From Pseudomarimonas salicorniae (GTDB taxonomy: Bacteria; Pseudomonadota; Gammaproteobacteria; Xanthomonadales; Xanthomonadaceae), in contig NZ_JALNMH010000006.1 in the NCBI RefSeq assembly GCF_023156535.1, positions 186,001 through 250,000 of the forward strand: DNA of 64,000 nucleotides. The letters run 5' to 3'. Shown in pieces: positions 33,161 through 41,764 of this stretch. A model generated the notes under the pieces. The model was not told where the DNA came from. It did no database searches and worked only from the letters and a program-made list of their open reading frames with translations. The translations under genes and the position numbers were made by a program. How positions within the stretch are numbered: position 1 is the stretch's first letter; every line of letters begins with the position of its first letter.

Positions 33161-33383
33161 CTGTGGGAGTGCCCTTGGGCGCGACCGCGGAGTTCCGCTC
33201 TGGCCGCGGTCTGTGGTGAATCCGTAGCGCTGCGGTCGCGCCCGAGGGCACTCCCACAATTTGACTGCGGCAAGGCCTGCTTTGCAGCGCAAACCGGACC
33301 TGGCAGCGACGTTGCGTGTAGGAGCCAGCTTGCTGGCGATCGTTCCGTCCGGGGCGCCTATCGCCAGCAAGCTGGCTCCTACA
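33161..33383. repeat. Composite intergenic repeat cluster 5 (B-D-A)
   Basis: B-type pair 33161-33258, D linker 33259-33316 and A-type pair 33317-33383, in the same order as clusters 2 and 6 but without a C unit. The 32787-33432 gap lies between convergent amtB and piuC. Besides this cluster it holds only the two amtB terminators and no credible gene. Confidence 0.85.
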
Positions 33384-33432
33384 GCGGGGCCGGGGCGAAT
33401 GCGAACTTCGCGCCCAACGCGGACCTTGGGCG

Positions 33433-34089
33433 CTAGGCCCCCCACATGCGCAGCAACTGCCCGCGGATGCGCTGAAGACGCAGGACCGCACTGCGTTCGG
33501 TCGCGGAGGCAGCGATGGTGTCGATGGCGCGATCGAGGTCGAACAGCATGGCGCGCTGGCGCGGATCGGCGACCCAGCTGCGCAGCCAGCCAACGATGGC
33601 AAGGCGCGCACCTCGGCTGACCGGTTCGACGCGATGCACCGTGTCGGCGGGGTACAGCAGCAGCTCTCCGGCTTCCAGCGAGTGGGTGTGATCGGCGTCG
33701 TCGCCGCTGATCACCAGCTCGCCGCCAGCGTAGTCGGCGCGCGGAGAGAGCATGTAGGTGAACGAGACATCGCAGCGCTCGCCGGCCATGAAGGCGTCGT
33801 CGACGTGATCGCCGTAGGTCATGCCCTCGCCGTAGCGGTTGGCCATGACCCGCACCACGCGTTTGGGTCGCGCCGCCGAGCGCACCATCGGATGCTTCAT
33901 CAGGGCCTGGCCGACGCGTTCGAGCACGGCCTGCAGCGCTGCGCTGACCTCGGCCTGTTCATTGCGCTTCACCGGCGCGGCAAGGCGGCCGGCGGTGCGG
34001 CGACCATCGGCGAAATCGCTGGCGGCGACCGCTTCGTGTAGGGCCTCCCGCTCGGGCGGCGTGAACAGATCGGTGATGAGCAGTTGCAT
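33433..34089 (-). CDS. piuC: Fe(II)/2-oxoglutarate-dependent hydroxylase, PiuC/PKHD type
   Basis: A 218-residue oxygenase with a prolyl-4-hydroxylase-like jelly roll. The iron ligands are HxD in YGDHVDDAF and His in ADTVHRVEPV, and the 2-oxoglutarate arginine is in RGARLAIVGW. The length and SFTYMLS segment fit PiuC, a small hydroxylase tied to TonB-dependent iron-siderophore uptake. Its promoter is shared with a divergent secreted protein and contains a Fur-like box, consistent with iron control. No TonB receptor gene is present nearby. Confidence 0.88.
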   Translation of the reverse strand: MQLLITDLFTPPEREALHEAVAASDFADGRRTAGRLAAPVKRNEQAEVSAALQAVLERVGQALMKHPMVRSAARPKRVVRVMANRYGEGMTYGDHVDDAFMAGERCDVSFTYMLSPRADYAGGELVISGDDADHTHSLEAGELLLYPADTVHRVEPVSRGARLAIVGWLRSWVADPRQRAMLFDLDRAIDTIAASATERSAVLRLQRIRGQLLRMWGA

Positions 34090-34103
34090 CGCGAGCTCTA
34101 AAG

Positions 34104-34116
34104 GCGAATCATTCGC
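34104..34116. promoter_or_regulatory. Fur-like operator between piuC and the secreted repeat protein
   Basis: GCGAATCATTCGC is a perfect palindrome around a central C with the GAATCATTC core typical of Fur boxes. It sits 14 bp before the piuC start and 53 bp before the divergent gene, where a repressor could block both. It is more GC-rich at the flanks than the E. coli consensus, as expected in this genome. Confidence 0.6.
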
Positions 34117-34169
34117 ATCTTATACCGTGCCCGCCCGCCCCAATCATTTCCGCAGCGAAGGAGAGATCC

Positions 34170-35180
34170 ATGACCGTGACCCCCAAGCGTTGGACCCGCC
34201 TCGGTGAGGCCTTGATCGTTACCGGGGCCATCGGTCTGGCGGCCCAGGGCATGGCCCCTGCCGAGGCGCATGCGTCTGGACACGCGGCCAGCCATGCCGA
34301 GGCCGAAGGGGGCGAGTCGGGAGAGCTTGGTGAGCACGCAGGCCACGGCGCCCGCGCCAACCAGCAGGCGGGTCAAGGCGAGGGTGAGGGCTCCGGCGGT
34401 GAGGGTGAAGGAGCCGGCGGTGAGGCCGAGGGCTCCGGCGGTGAGGGCGAAGGATCCGGCGGCGAAGGTGAAGCCGCCGGCGGTGAAGGCGAGGGCGAGG
34501 GCGAGGGCGAGGGCGCCGCGACCGGGGCCGACCTGTCCCGTGACGATGCCGCCTACCTGACTCATCTCGGCCTCGTCCGCGGCCATCTGCTGGTGGGTAC
34601 CCGGCTCTACGCCGAGGGTGCTGCGGGCATGGCCGACATGCACATGAAGCACCCGGGCGACGAGCTGTACACGGCGGTGAAGCCGGCGATGGATGCCCGC
34701 GCCGCCAAGGATTTTTCCGTCGCGCTCAGCGCGCTGGCCGATGCCGTCACCCGGCGTGCCCCCAAGGCCGAGGTCGAGGCTGCACACGCCGCCTTGGAGC
34801 GGGCCGTGGTCGAGGCCCAGTCCGTGGTAGCGGCAGGATCGCCCGAGGCGCTGCCGGTGGTGCTCGGCACCGTTGTCGGACTGCTCCGCGAGGCGGCCGC
34901 CGAGTACGCGCTGGGGGTCAAGGACGGCAGGATCGCCAACCTGCACGAGTTCCAGGACGCCTATGGATTCACCCGGATCGCCCGGCGCTGGATCGAGGGG
35001 CTGAGTCCGGCCCAGCGCGCGCGGGCGCCGGAAGCCATCGAGCGCATCGAGTCCCAGCTCGACGCCCTTCTGGCCACGGCCTGGCCGTCGGTAGTCGAGC
35101 CCGGCACGCTGAAGACCTCGGCCGCCGATCTGTACGGCGCGCTGGCCCGCATCGAACTGGCCGCCGCTGCGGTCAGGTAG
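34170..35180 (+). CDS. Exported His-rich/Gly-Glu-repeat protein with helical C-terminal domain, probably iron-regulated
   Basis: A 336-residue protein whose family I do not recognise. It has a signal-like N-terminus (to about residue 33), a His-rich stretch (HASGHAASHAEAE, GEHAGHG; residues 34-60), a low-complexity Gly/Glu/Ser repeat (69-116) and an alpha-helical domain of about 215 residues. That domain includes YLTHLGLVRGHLLVGTRLY and ADMHMKHPGDELY. The histidines, the helical domain with HxxHP and the Fur-like box suggest a periplasmic metal-handling role, possibly imelysin-like; this is inference. AAGGAG precedes the ATG. Confidence 0.75.
   Translation: MTVTPKRWTRLGEALIVTGAIGLAAQGMAPAEAHASGHAASHAEAEGGESGELGEHAGHGARANQQAGQGEGEGSGGEGEGAGGEAEGSGGEGEGSGGEGEAAGGEGEGEGEGEGAATGADLSRDDAAYLTHLGLVRGHLLVGTRLYAEGAAGMADMHMKHPGDELYTAVKPAMDARAAKDFSVALSALADAVTRRAPKAEVEAAHAALERAVVEAQSVVAAGSPEALPVVLGTVVGLLREAAAEYALGVKDGRIANLHEFQDAYGFTRIARRWIEGLSPAQRARAPEAIERIESQLDALLATAWPSVVEPGTLKTSAADLYGALARIELAAAAVR
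34374..34519 (+). repeat. In-frame tandem repeat coding Gly/Glu/Ser units
   Basis: Degenerate GGCGGTGAGGGTGAAGGAGC-like units of 18-21 bp encode repeated GGEGEGS or GGEGEA blocks and end in a (GAGGGC)n run. All units keep the reading frame. Such tracts can change length by slippage and so vary the linker between the His-rich and helical parts. Confidence 0.75.
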
Positions 35181-35380
35181 GGCAACCGACCGGCGCCGGA
35201 GGCCTTCCGGCGCGGGCGGAGTTGGCTCGGCAGGAACGTCGCGCTGTCGCCCGCGTGCCAGTGGTGGAGCGATCTGTTGTGGGGTTGCCGGGTCGTTCCG
35301 CAGGATGGAAGTGGGTGGAGGCTGAACCAACTTCTCCAGCGGCCAGTATGCTTGACGCTTTCCCCGCAAGGAGCGCCAAG

Positions 35381-36373
35381 ATGAAGACGGTTCGAGCCCG
35401 GTACACCCAGCGCGGTCCCAACCCGCACGAGTTGATCAGCCCGGTCGAGATGGACCTGCCCGATCTTGCGCCCGGCGAAGTGCGCGTCGAGGTGCTGGCG
35501 GCGCCGATCAACCCCAGCGACGTTCTGACGCTCACCGGCGAGTACGGTCTCCTGCCACAGCTGCCGGCGGTCGGCGGCAACGAGGGCGTGGGGCGGGTCA
35601 TCGAGGCGGCGGCCGATGTCAACGCTCCGCCGGTCGGCACGGTGGTGCTGCTGCCGGTCGGCTGCGGCAGCTGGTCGACCCATCTTCAGCTGCCGGCGAA
35701 GTCCCTGGTGCCGCTGCCTGCTGGCGTCGATCCGGTGCAGCTGTCCATGCTCACCGTCAATCCGCCGACCGCCCTGCTGATGCTGCGCGACTTCGTCGAG
35801 CTGAAGCCGGGTGACTGGGTGATCCAGAACGCGGCCAACTCGGCGGTGGGTGGTTATCTGGTGCAGATCGCCAAGCTTCGCGGGATCAATACCCTCAACG
35901 TCGTGCGCCGCGAGTCGGCCGTCGACGCCGTCCGCGAGGCCGGGGGCGAGCACGTGCTGATCGACGGTGACGACCTGCCGAAGCAGGCCCGGGCGATCAC
36001 CGGCGATGCTCCGGTCAAGCTGGGCATCGACTGCGTGGGCGGCGTCTCGACAGAGAACCTGGCTCGCTGCCTGAGCGAAGGTGCCACCCTGCTCAACTAC
36101 GGCGCCATGAGCGGCGAGCGCTGCATGATCTCGCCGCGCTACTTCGTCTTCCGGGACATCACCCTTCGCGGCTTCTGGCTTTCGCAGTGGTTCAAGAACG
36201 CCGATCCCGAGGCGCGCAAGGCCGTGTTCGCCGAAGTCGGCGGCCTGATCGCCACCGGCAAGCTCAAGGCCAGGGTCCAGCAGACCTATCCCATCGCCGA
36301 CATCGCCAAGGCCGTTGCCGCCGCGGCCGCCGGCGAGCGCGGGGGCAAGATCGTGCTGGTGCCGAACGGCTGA
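35381..36373 (+). CDS. Zinc-free MDR oxidoreductase, trans-2-enoyl-thioester reductase-like (MECR/Etr type)
   Basis: A 330-residue medium-chain dehydrogenase/reductase. The N-terminus has the MECR-like APINPSDVLTLTGEYG and the NEGVGRV turn. The cofactor domain carries IQNAANSAVGGYLVQIAKL, the NADPH-binding glycine motif of enoyl reductases, and DCVGGVST. Structural zinc cysteines are absent. The likely reaction is NADPH-dependent reduction of 2-enoyl thioesters; a quinone-reductase-type activity is the alternative. I chose the ATG at 35381 because AAGGAG lies 7 bp upstream. Single gene, convergent with oligopeptidase B. Confidence 0.82.
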   Translation: MKTVRARYTQRGPNPHELISPVEMDLPDLAPGEVRVEVLAAPINPSDVLTLTGEYGLLPQLPAVGGNEGVGRVIEAAADVNAPPVGTVVLLPVGCGSWSTHLQLPAKSLVPLPAGVDPVQLSMLTVNPPTALLMLRDFVELKPGDWVIQNAANSAVGGYLVQIAKLRGINTLNVVRRESAVDAVREAGGEHVLIDGDDLPKQARAITGDAPVKLGIDCVGGVSTENLARCLSEGATLLNYGAMSGERCMISPRYFVFRDITLRGFWLSQWFKNADPEARKAVFAEVGGLIATGKLKARVQQTYPIADIAKAVAAAAAGERGGKIVLVPNG

Positions 36374-36398
36374 GCGGCCCGGCCGGTTCGGGCGCGAA

Positions 36399-36746
36399 GA
36401 AGACATTCATAAAGAAGACATTCATAGGGTGCGGCTTGCCGCACCGGGCGTACCGTCCGAACGCCCGAATCGGTGCGCCAATGCACACCCTATGGGTCTC
36501 GCTGACGCCCAACGGAGCCCGACTGTGGGAGCGTCCTTGGGCGCGACCGCGGCGCAACGGATTCACCGCAGACCGGGGCTAGACCGTAACTCCGCGGTCG
36601 CGCCCGAGGGCACTCCCACAATTTGACCGCGGCACGGCCTGCTTTGCGGCGCAAACTGGGCCTGGCAGCGCCGTTGCGTGTAGGAGCCAGCTTGCTGGCG
36701 ATCGTCCCATCCGGGGCGCCTATCGCCAGCAAGCTGGCTCCTACAT
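36399..36746. repeat. Composite intergenic repeat cluster 6 (C-B-D-A order)
   Basis: Leader with duplicated AGACATTCAT (36400-36424), C-type palindrome 36423-36493, B-type pair 36522-36620, D linker 36621-36678 and A-type pair 36678-36746. It is nearly the same element as cluster 2, about 31 kb away, including the non-palindromic leader. It fills the 419-bp gap between convergent genes. Confidence 0.87.
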
Positions 36747-36792
36747 TCGGGTGTTGTGGAACGTCTTCTTTGCGCCCTGAGCGCGCGCCCGC

Positions 36793-38973
36793 CTACTCGA
36801 CCACGCCCAGCTGCTTCAGCGCGAAGGCCTGGTACTCGGCGGTCTCGCGGTACTTCTGCAGGCGGCCTGACTTGCCGCCGTGCCCGGCTTCCATATTGGT
36901 GCGGAAGACCAGCGGCTGGCTGTCGGTCTTCAGCGCGCGCAGGCGGGCGACATATTTGGCAGGCTCGAAGTACTGCACCTGCGAGTCCCACAGGCCGGTG
37001 CCGACGAACATCGCCGGATAGTCCTGGGCCTTCAGCTGGTCATAGGGTGAATAGCCCAGCATGTAGTCGTAGTAGACCGGATCCTTGGGATTGCCCCATT
37101 CGTCGAACTCGTTGGTGGTGAGCGGGATCGACTCGTCGAGCATGGTGGTCACCACGTCGACGAAGGGCACCAGGCTCAGGATCACGCGATATTTCTCTGG
37201 CGCCATGTTCGAAATCGCGCCCATCAGCAGGCCGCCGGCCGAGCCGCCCATCGCGCCGACCCGGTCCTTCGCCGCGTAGCCCTGGGCCACCAGATGGTCG
37301 GTGACGTCGATGAAGTCGGTGAAGGTGTTGTTCTTCTTCAGCAGTTTGCCGTCCTCGTACCACTGCCGGCCCATTTCCTGGCCGCCGCGGACGTGGGCGA
37401 TGGCATAGACCATGCCGCGATCAAGGAAGTTGACCACGGCGGGATTGAACACCGGGTCGATCGAGTTGCCATAGCTGCCATAACCGTACTGCATCAGCGC
37501 CGCGCTGCCGTCCTTCTCGAAGCCCTTGCGGTAGGCCAGGCTGACGGGGATCTGCGTGAGGCCATCACGAGCCGGCGCCCACAGTCGCTCGACCACGTAG
37601 TTCGCGGGGTCATGGCCGGCGACCTCTTCCTGTTTGAGCAGGCGGCGTTCTCCGCTGCTCACGTTCAGCTCGTAGGTGCTCGGCGGGGTGGCGAGGGAAC
37701 TGTAGGTGTAGCGCAGCCAGTCGGTGTCCGGCATCGGATTGGCGGCCAGGTCCATGGCGTAGGCCGGCTCGTCGGCGGCCACATGGCTGGTGGTGCCGTC
37801 GGGATTCAGGACGCGCAGGCGGGCCAGGCCTTCGGAGCGCTCGGCCACCGCGATGAAGCCATCGAAAAGCTCGAAGCCCTCGATGAAGACCCCGGGGTCG
37901 TGCTCGACCAGAGGCATCCAGGTGGCGCGGCCGTAGACCGCGTCGTTGGCCGCCTGCATCAGCCGGTAGTTCGGAGCCTCCCAGTCGGTGCGGATCACCC
38001 AGCGGTCGCCGAGGTGGTTGGCGCTGTAGTGAAAGTCGCGCTGGCGCTTTGACAGGACGCGGAACGCTTCCGGCTTGGCCGCCGGCGTGCAGCGTGCCTC
38101 CGAGGAGACCGTGCTCTGCACCGCGATGCACAGGAACTGTTCGCTGCGGGTGCGGTAGAGCCCCATGTAGAAGCTGTCGTCCTCTTCCTCGTAGACCAGG
38201 GTGTCCTCGGCCGGGTCGGTGCCCAGCACATGCCGTTTCACCCGCTTGGCGAGCAGGGTGGTCGGGTCGTTCTCGATGTAATAGATACTGCGGTTGTCGT
38301 CGCCCCAGATCGCGCTCGGGCTGGCGCCGGTGATCCGGTCGGGCAGCAACTCGCCGGTGGTGAGGTCCTTGATCCGCAGCACGTACTGGCGGCGGCCGAC
38401 CTCGTCTTCGGCATAGAGCAGCTTCTGCTGGTCGGGGCTGATCTCGCGAACGGCCACCTGGAAGAAACTCTTCCCCTCGGCGAGCGCGTTCACGTCGAGC
38501 AGGATCTCCTCCGGCGCTTCCATGCTGCCCTTGCGGCGGGCATGGATCGGGTAGTCGCGTCCGGCCTCGAAGCGGGTGTAGTACCAGTAGTCCTTGTCCC
38601 GCGCGGGAACGGTGGAATCGTCCTGCTTGATGCGGGCGATGATGTCCCGGTACAGCTCCTCGCGCAGGCCTTCCAGCGGCTTCATCACGGCGTCGGTGTG
38701 GCGGTTCTCCCCATCGAGGAAGGCCAGCACGGCGGGATCCTTGCGGCTGTCGTCGCGCAGCCAGTAGTACTCGTCACGGCGCTCGGCGCCGTGCGGCGCC
38801 CTGACCTGGTGCTCGCGCCGCTCGGCCGCTGCCGGCGGCGGCACCAGCGACTCGCCCCGCGCTGCAACCTGGGCGGCGGGGACTGGCGCCGCGGCGGGCA
38901 GGGGGGGCTCGCCGCAGCCGGCGAGCAGCAGGGGTGCGATCAGCAGGGACAGGCGGCGCAGGGCAGGCGGCAT
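36793..38973 (-). CDS. Oligopeptidase B-like S9A peptidase, lipoprotein
   Basis: A 726-residue prolyl-oligopeptidase-family enzyme. I chose the ATG at 38973 because the product then begins with a lipoprotein signal (LSLLIAPLLLAGC). A seven-bladed propeller (about residues 80-430) gates the hydrolase. The nucleophile is the Ser in GAMGGSAGGLLMG, the Asp is in GTGLWDSQVQYFEPAKY, and the His is in NMEAGHGGKSGR. YGSYGNSIDP and HVRGGQEMGRQWYEDGK are classic for oligopeptidase B, which cuts small peptides after Arg/Lys. Lipid anchoring points to the periplasm. Confidence 0.9.
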   Translation of the reverse strand: MPPALRRLSLLIAPLLLAGCGEPPLPAAAPVPAAQVAARGESLVPPPAAAERREHQVRAPHGAERRDEYYWLRDDSRKDPAVLAFLDGENRHTDAVMKPLEGLREELYRDIIARIKQDDSTVPARDKDYWYYTRFEAGRDYPIHARRKGSMEAPEEILLDVNALAEGKSFFQVAVREISPDQQKLLYAEDEVGRRQYVLRIKDLTTGELLPDRITGASPSAIWGDDNRSIYYIENDPTTLLAKRVKRHVLGTDPAEDTLVYEEEDDSFYMGLYRTRSEQFLCIAVQSTVSSEARCTPAAKPEAFRVLSKRQRDFHYSANHLGDRWVIRTDWEAPNYRLMQAANDAVYGRATWMPLVEHDPGVFIEGFELFDGFIAVAERSEGLARLRVLNPDGTTSHVAADEPAYAMDLAANPMPDTDWLRYTYSSLATPPSTYELNVSSGERRLLKQEEVAGHDPANYVVERLWAPARDGLTQIPVSLAYRKGFEKDGSAALMQYGYGSYGNSIDPVFNPAVVNFLDRGMVYAIAHVRGGQEMGRQWYEDGKLLKKNNTFTDFIDVTDHLVAQGYAAKDRVGAMGGSAGGLLMGAISNMAPEKYRVILSLVPFVDVVTTMLDESIPLTTNEFDEWGNPKDPVYYDYMLGYSPYDQLKAQDYPAMFVGTGLWDSQVQYFEPAKYVARLRALKTDSQPLVFRTNMEAGHGGKSGRLQKYRETAEYQAFALKQLGVVE

Positions 38974-39101
38974 GCGGAGGATCCGTGGGTCTAAGGCGCG
39001 CAGTCTGCACCGGCGCATACGAGAATGACCAGGCCGAAAGGCACGGGGCGGCGCGGGCGATTCGCGGTCCAATGGGGCCCCTCGTGCAGCGGTGCCGCCC
39101 C

Positions 39102-40205
39102 GTGACCAGTATCTTCCATCTCGCCATGCCGGTGGCCTCGCTGCGGGCCTCGCTGCGCTTCTACCGGGAGGTGCTGGGCGCCGGCACGGGCCGCAGCGGC
39201 GACCGCTGGAGCGACGTCATCCTGTTCGGCCACCAGCTCACCCTGCATGAGCGGCCGGAACAGCTGCTGCCAGCCGAGGCGCAGGGTGTGCGCCACTTCG
39301 GCGCCGTCCTGCCGCGAGCGCAGTGGGAGGCCCTGGCAGGACGGCTTCAGCGGGATGAGCCGCACTGTATCGAAGCACTGCGCCGGGCTGACGGAGCAGA
39401 CGCTGGCGGCCAGGACAAGCTGCTGCTGCGCGATCCCGACGGCTATCTGATCGAGATCAAGGCGCGGAGACAGGCCGCCGCCGGGTCGCGCGCGGCGGGG
39501 CAGTCGCGCATGCGCGCGCTGGGACTGATCGGTGGCATGAGCTGGGAGTCGACCCAGCACTATTACCGGCTGATCAACGAAGCCGCCCGGGCCCGCCTGG
39601 GCGGGCTGCATTCGGCCCCCCTGCTGCTGGAGAGCGTCGATTTCGCGCCGGTGGCGGCGATGCAGAAGGCCGGCGACTGGGATGCTGCGGCCCGGCTTCT
39701 GGCCGACTGCGCGCGGCGGCTGGAGGGCGCCGGGGCCGAAGCCCTGGTGCTCTGCACCAACACCATGCACAGGCTGGCGCCGGAGATCGAGGCGGCGGTG
39801 GGCCTGCCCCTGTTGCACATCGTCGACGCCACGGCGGCAGCGATCCGGGCCGCCGGGCTCGACCGGGTGGCCCTCCTGGGCACCGCGTTCACCATGGAGC
39901 AGCCGTTCTACCGTGAGCGCATGGAGTCCAGGCACGGGATCGGCGTGCTGACGCCTGACGAAGCCGGGCGTGCCGAGGTTCACCGCGTGATCTACGAGGA
40001 GCTCTGCCTGGGTGAGATCCGCGAGGCATCACGTCGGCGCTTCCGCGAGATCATCAGGCAGCTGGCCGCCGAGGGCGCCCAGGGACTGATCCTCGGCTGC
40101 ACCGAGATCGGCCTGCTCATATCGCCCGAGGACAGCCCGATTCCGGTCTTCGACAGCACCGCGTTGCACGCGCTGCAGGCGGTGGACTGGGCGCTGGGCG
40201 ATTGA
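39102..40205 (+). CDS. Fusion protein: VOC (glyoxalase-fold) domain + aspartate/glutamate racemase
   Basis: One uninterrupted frame of 367 residues. Residues 4-121 are a VOC domain (IFHLAMPVASLRASLRFYREV to RDPDGYLIEIK, with His6 and Glu118 at metal-site positions). A 15-residue Ala/Arg linker follows, then residues 137-367 form a complete aspartate-racemase-type domain beginning MRALGLIGGMSWEST. Both catalytic cysteines of the racemase are present (VLCTNTMH and LGCTEIGLL). The GTG at 39102 fits VOC N-termini; the ATG at 39072 would add ten residues. No stop separates the halves, so a true fusion is likely, although the internal ATG could also start a free racemase. Confidence 0.8.
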   Translation: MTSIFHLAMPVASLRASLRFYREVLGAGTGRSGDRWSDVILFGHQLTLHERPEQLLPAEAQGVRHFGAVLPRAQWEALAGRLQRDEPHCIEALRRADGADAGGQDKLLLRDPDGYLIEIKARRQAAAGSRAAGQSRMRALGLIGGMSWESTQHYYRLINEAARARLGGLHSAPLLLESVDFAPVAAMQKAGDWDAAARLLADCARRLEGAGAEALVLCTNTMHRLAPEIEAAVGLPLLHIVDATAAAIRAAGLDRVALLGTAFTMEQPFYRERMESRHGIGVLTPDEAGRAEVHRVIYEELCLGEIREASRRRFREIIRQLAAEGAQGLILGCTEIGLLISPEDSPIPVFDSTALHALQAVDWALGD

Positions 40206-40283
40206 GTCGAGGCGCGGGTTTGCATCGCGGCGTAGCTCGGCCACACTGGGCGGGCCTTCCTTCAAACTGCGCCCGCCGTCCCG

Positions 40284-40907
40284 ATGCGCCCGTCCACCGA
40301 CAAGCCTTTCTCGCCTGCCTGTGAGCGCAATCAAGCGCCGATCCTCGGCGTGCTGCGACCCGCTTTCGCGGGCCGCCGCCGCGTGCTGGAGGTTGGCAGC
40401 GGTACCGGCCAGCATGCCGTCTGTTTCGCTTCGAATCTGCCGCACCTCGTCTGGCAGGCCAGCGACCGGGCCGATTACCTTCCCGGAATCCGCGCCTGGC
40501 TTGACGAGGCGGGTCTGCCCAACACCCCGCGGCCGCTCGAACTGGATGTGATGGAGGAAGGCTGGCCCGCGACCGCCGAGTACGATGCCGCCTTCATGGC
40601 CAACACCCTGCACATCATGAGCTGGCCGATGGTCGAGACCTGCTTCCGCCGCCTGGACGTGGCGCTGGCGGCCGATGCCAGCCTGGTCATCTATGGCCCC
40701 TTCATGAGGCAGGGGCGGCAGACCAGCGAGAGCAATGCGGCCTTCGATGCCGAGCTCAAACGCCGCGATCCGGCGATGGGCATTCGCGCGCTGGAGTCGA
40801 TCGAGGCACTCGCCGCCGCCACAGGCTTCGGGCCCGCGACGGTCCATCCGATGCCGGCCAACAACCTCTGCCTGGTATTCCGGCGCACGTCGCGGGCTGC
40901 GCCGTAA
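40284..40907 (+). CDS. DUF938 family SAM-dependent methyltransferase
   Basis: A 207-residue class I methyltransferase fold. FSPACERNQAPIL at the N-terminus and the SAM loop VLEVGSGTGQHAVCFA are hallmarks of DUF938. MANTLHIMSWPMVE and YGPFMRQGRQTSESNAAFD follow, and the C-terminus is complete. The family's substrate is unknown. It is a separate gene 78 bp after the racemase fusion on the same strand. Confidence 0.85.
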   Translation: MRPSTDKPFSPACERNQAPILGVLRPAFAGRRRVLEVGSGTGQHAVCFASNLPHLVWQASDRADYLPGIRAWLDEAGLPNTPRPLELDVMEEGWPATAEYDAAFMANTLHIMSWPMVETCFRRLDVALAADASLVIYGPFMRQGRQTSESNAAFDAELKRRDPAMGIRALESIEALAAATGFGPATVHPMPANNLCLVFRRTSRAAP

Positions 40908-41012
40908 GACCAGCAGATCAGGGGGCAGGCGCGCAGGTGCGGATTCCAGGGCCAGCAGTCGTTCTGGACGGGCAGGCGGTGCCGGTCACCCGCAGCGGGT
41001 CCGCCCGCGGGA

Positions 41013-41456
41013 TCAGCGCCGGCTGCCGCGAAAGAGCACCCGGCTCGCGCCATGTGAGGCGGGTCCAAGATTGCCGGCGAGTGCCACCAGGGCCAGCACG
41101 AACAGCCCCAGCGGCGAAGCGATGTCGAGGAACAGGCTGTCCTGCCGCGCATCATCGGGTTCGTGCGGCAGGTAGCGCACGGCGAACGCTTCGCCCGGAT
41201 CGGGTGAGGCAAACCAGTTGGCGGTGAAGCCGGTCTCCAGCTCGAACGAGTCGTCCGCGCCGATCGGCGTATAGGCGACCTTGATCCGCTGGGTGTAGCT
41301 CAGCCCCCCGGACATCAGGCCCAGCGGCAGCGATTCCTCGACCACCGTGCCCTGCACGACCTCGCCCTGCTGGCGGAACTCCAGCGAGCGGTAGCCGGTG
41401 TACAGCGAGCCGGCCAGGCAGACCAGACCCAGTATCAGCGAGAGCACACGACCCAT
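41013..41456 (-). CDS. DUF3592-type small membrane protein
   Basis: A 147-residue protein with an N-terminal membrane helix (SLILGLVCLAGSLYTGY) and a second near residue 125 (GLFVLALVALAGNLG). Between them is a small beta domain with the DUF3592 look (GEVVQGTVVEES, KVAYTPIG, AVRYLPHEPDDAR). The ATG at 41456 begins exactly at the helix; longer starts enter non-coding sequence. Function unknown. Convergent with the methyltransferase gene. Confidence 0.75.
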   Translation of the reverse strand: MGRVLSLILGLVCLAGSLYTGYRSLEFRQQGEVVQGTVVEESLPLGLMSGGLSYTQRIKVAYTPIGADDSFELETGFTANWFASPDPGEAFAVRYLPHEPDDARQDSLFLDIASPLGLFVLALVALAGNLGPASHGASRVLFRGSRR

Positions 41457-41764
41457 GTCGGTCTCCGTGATGAGTGCCCCGATTGTCCGCCCCCGTCCAT
41501 GAGGCCTCAAGTGCCGATCGTCCCCGTTCGTCAGATGCGTCCTGCGATGGCTGCAGGAGGCGCCTGATCTGCGAGGTTCTGCTTGAGGATCACGCCAGTC
41601 CGGCTTGAGCCCGCGGCCCGCTGTTCCCAACGCGTGGGTGCCGGTCAGGACCACAGTGGACTGCTTTGGCCGGTTGAGATCTGCTGCGCAGAGAAGGAGA
41701 CTCTGCCGCTGCACGCGGCGGCATGCGCTGCGATCTTTGGCCTGGAGCTGGATCCATTCCGTTT
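41457..41764. other. Gap without recognisable gene
   Basis: A 308-bp spacer between divergent genes. It must contain promoters for the DUF3592 protein and the glycan-linked pair, but I found no clear promoter box, repeat or small coding frame in it. Confidence 0.5.
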
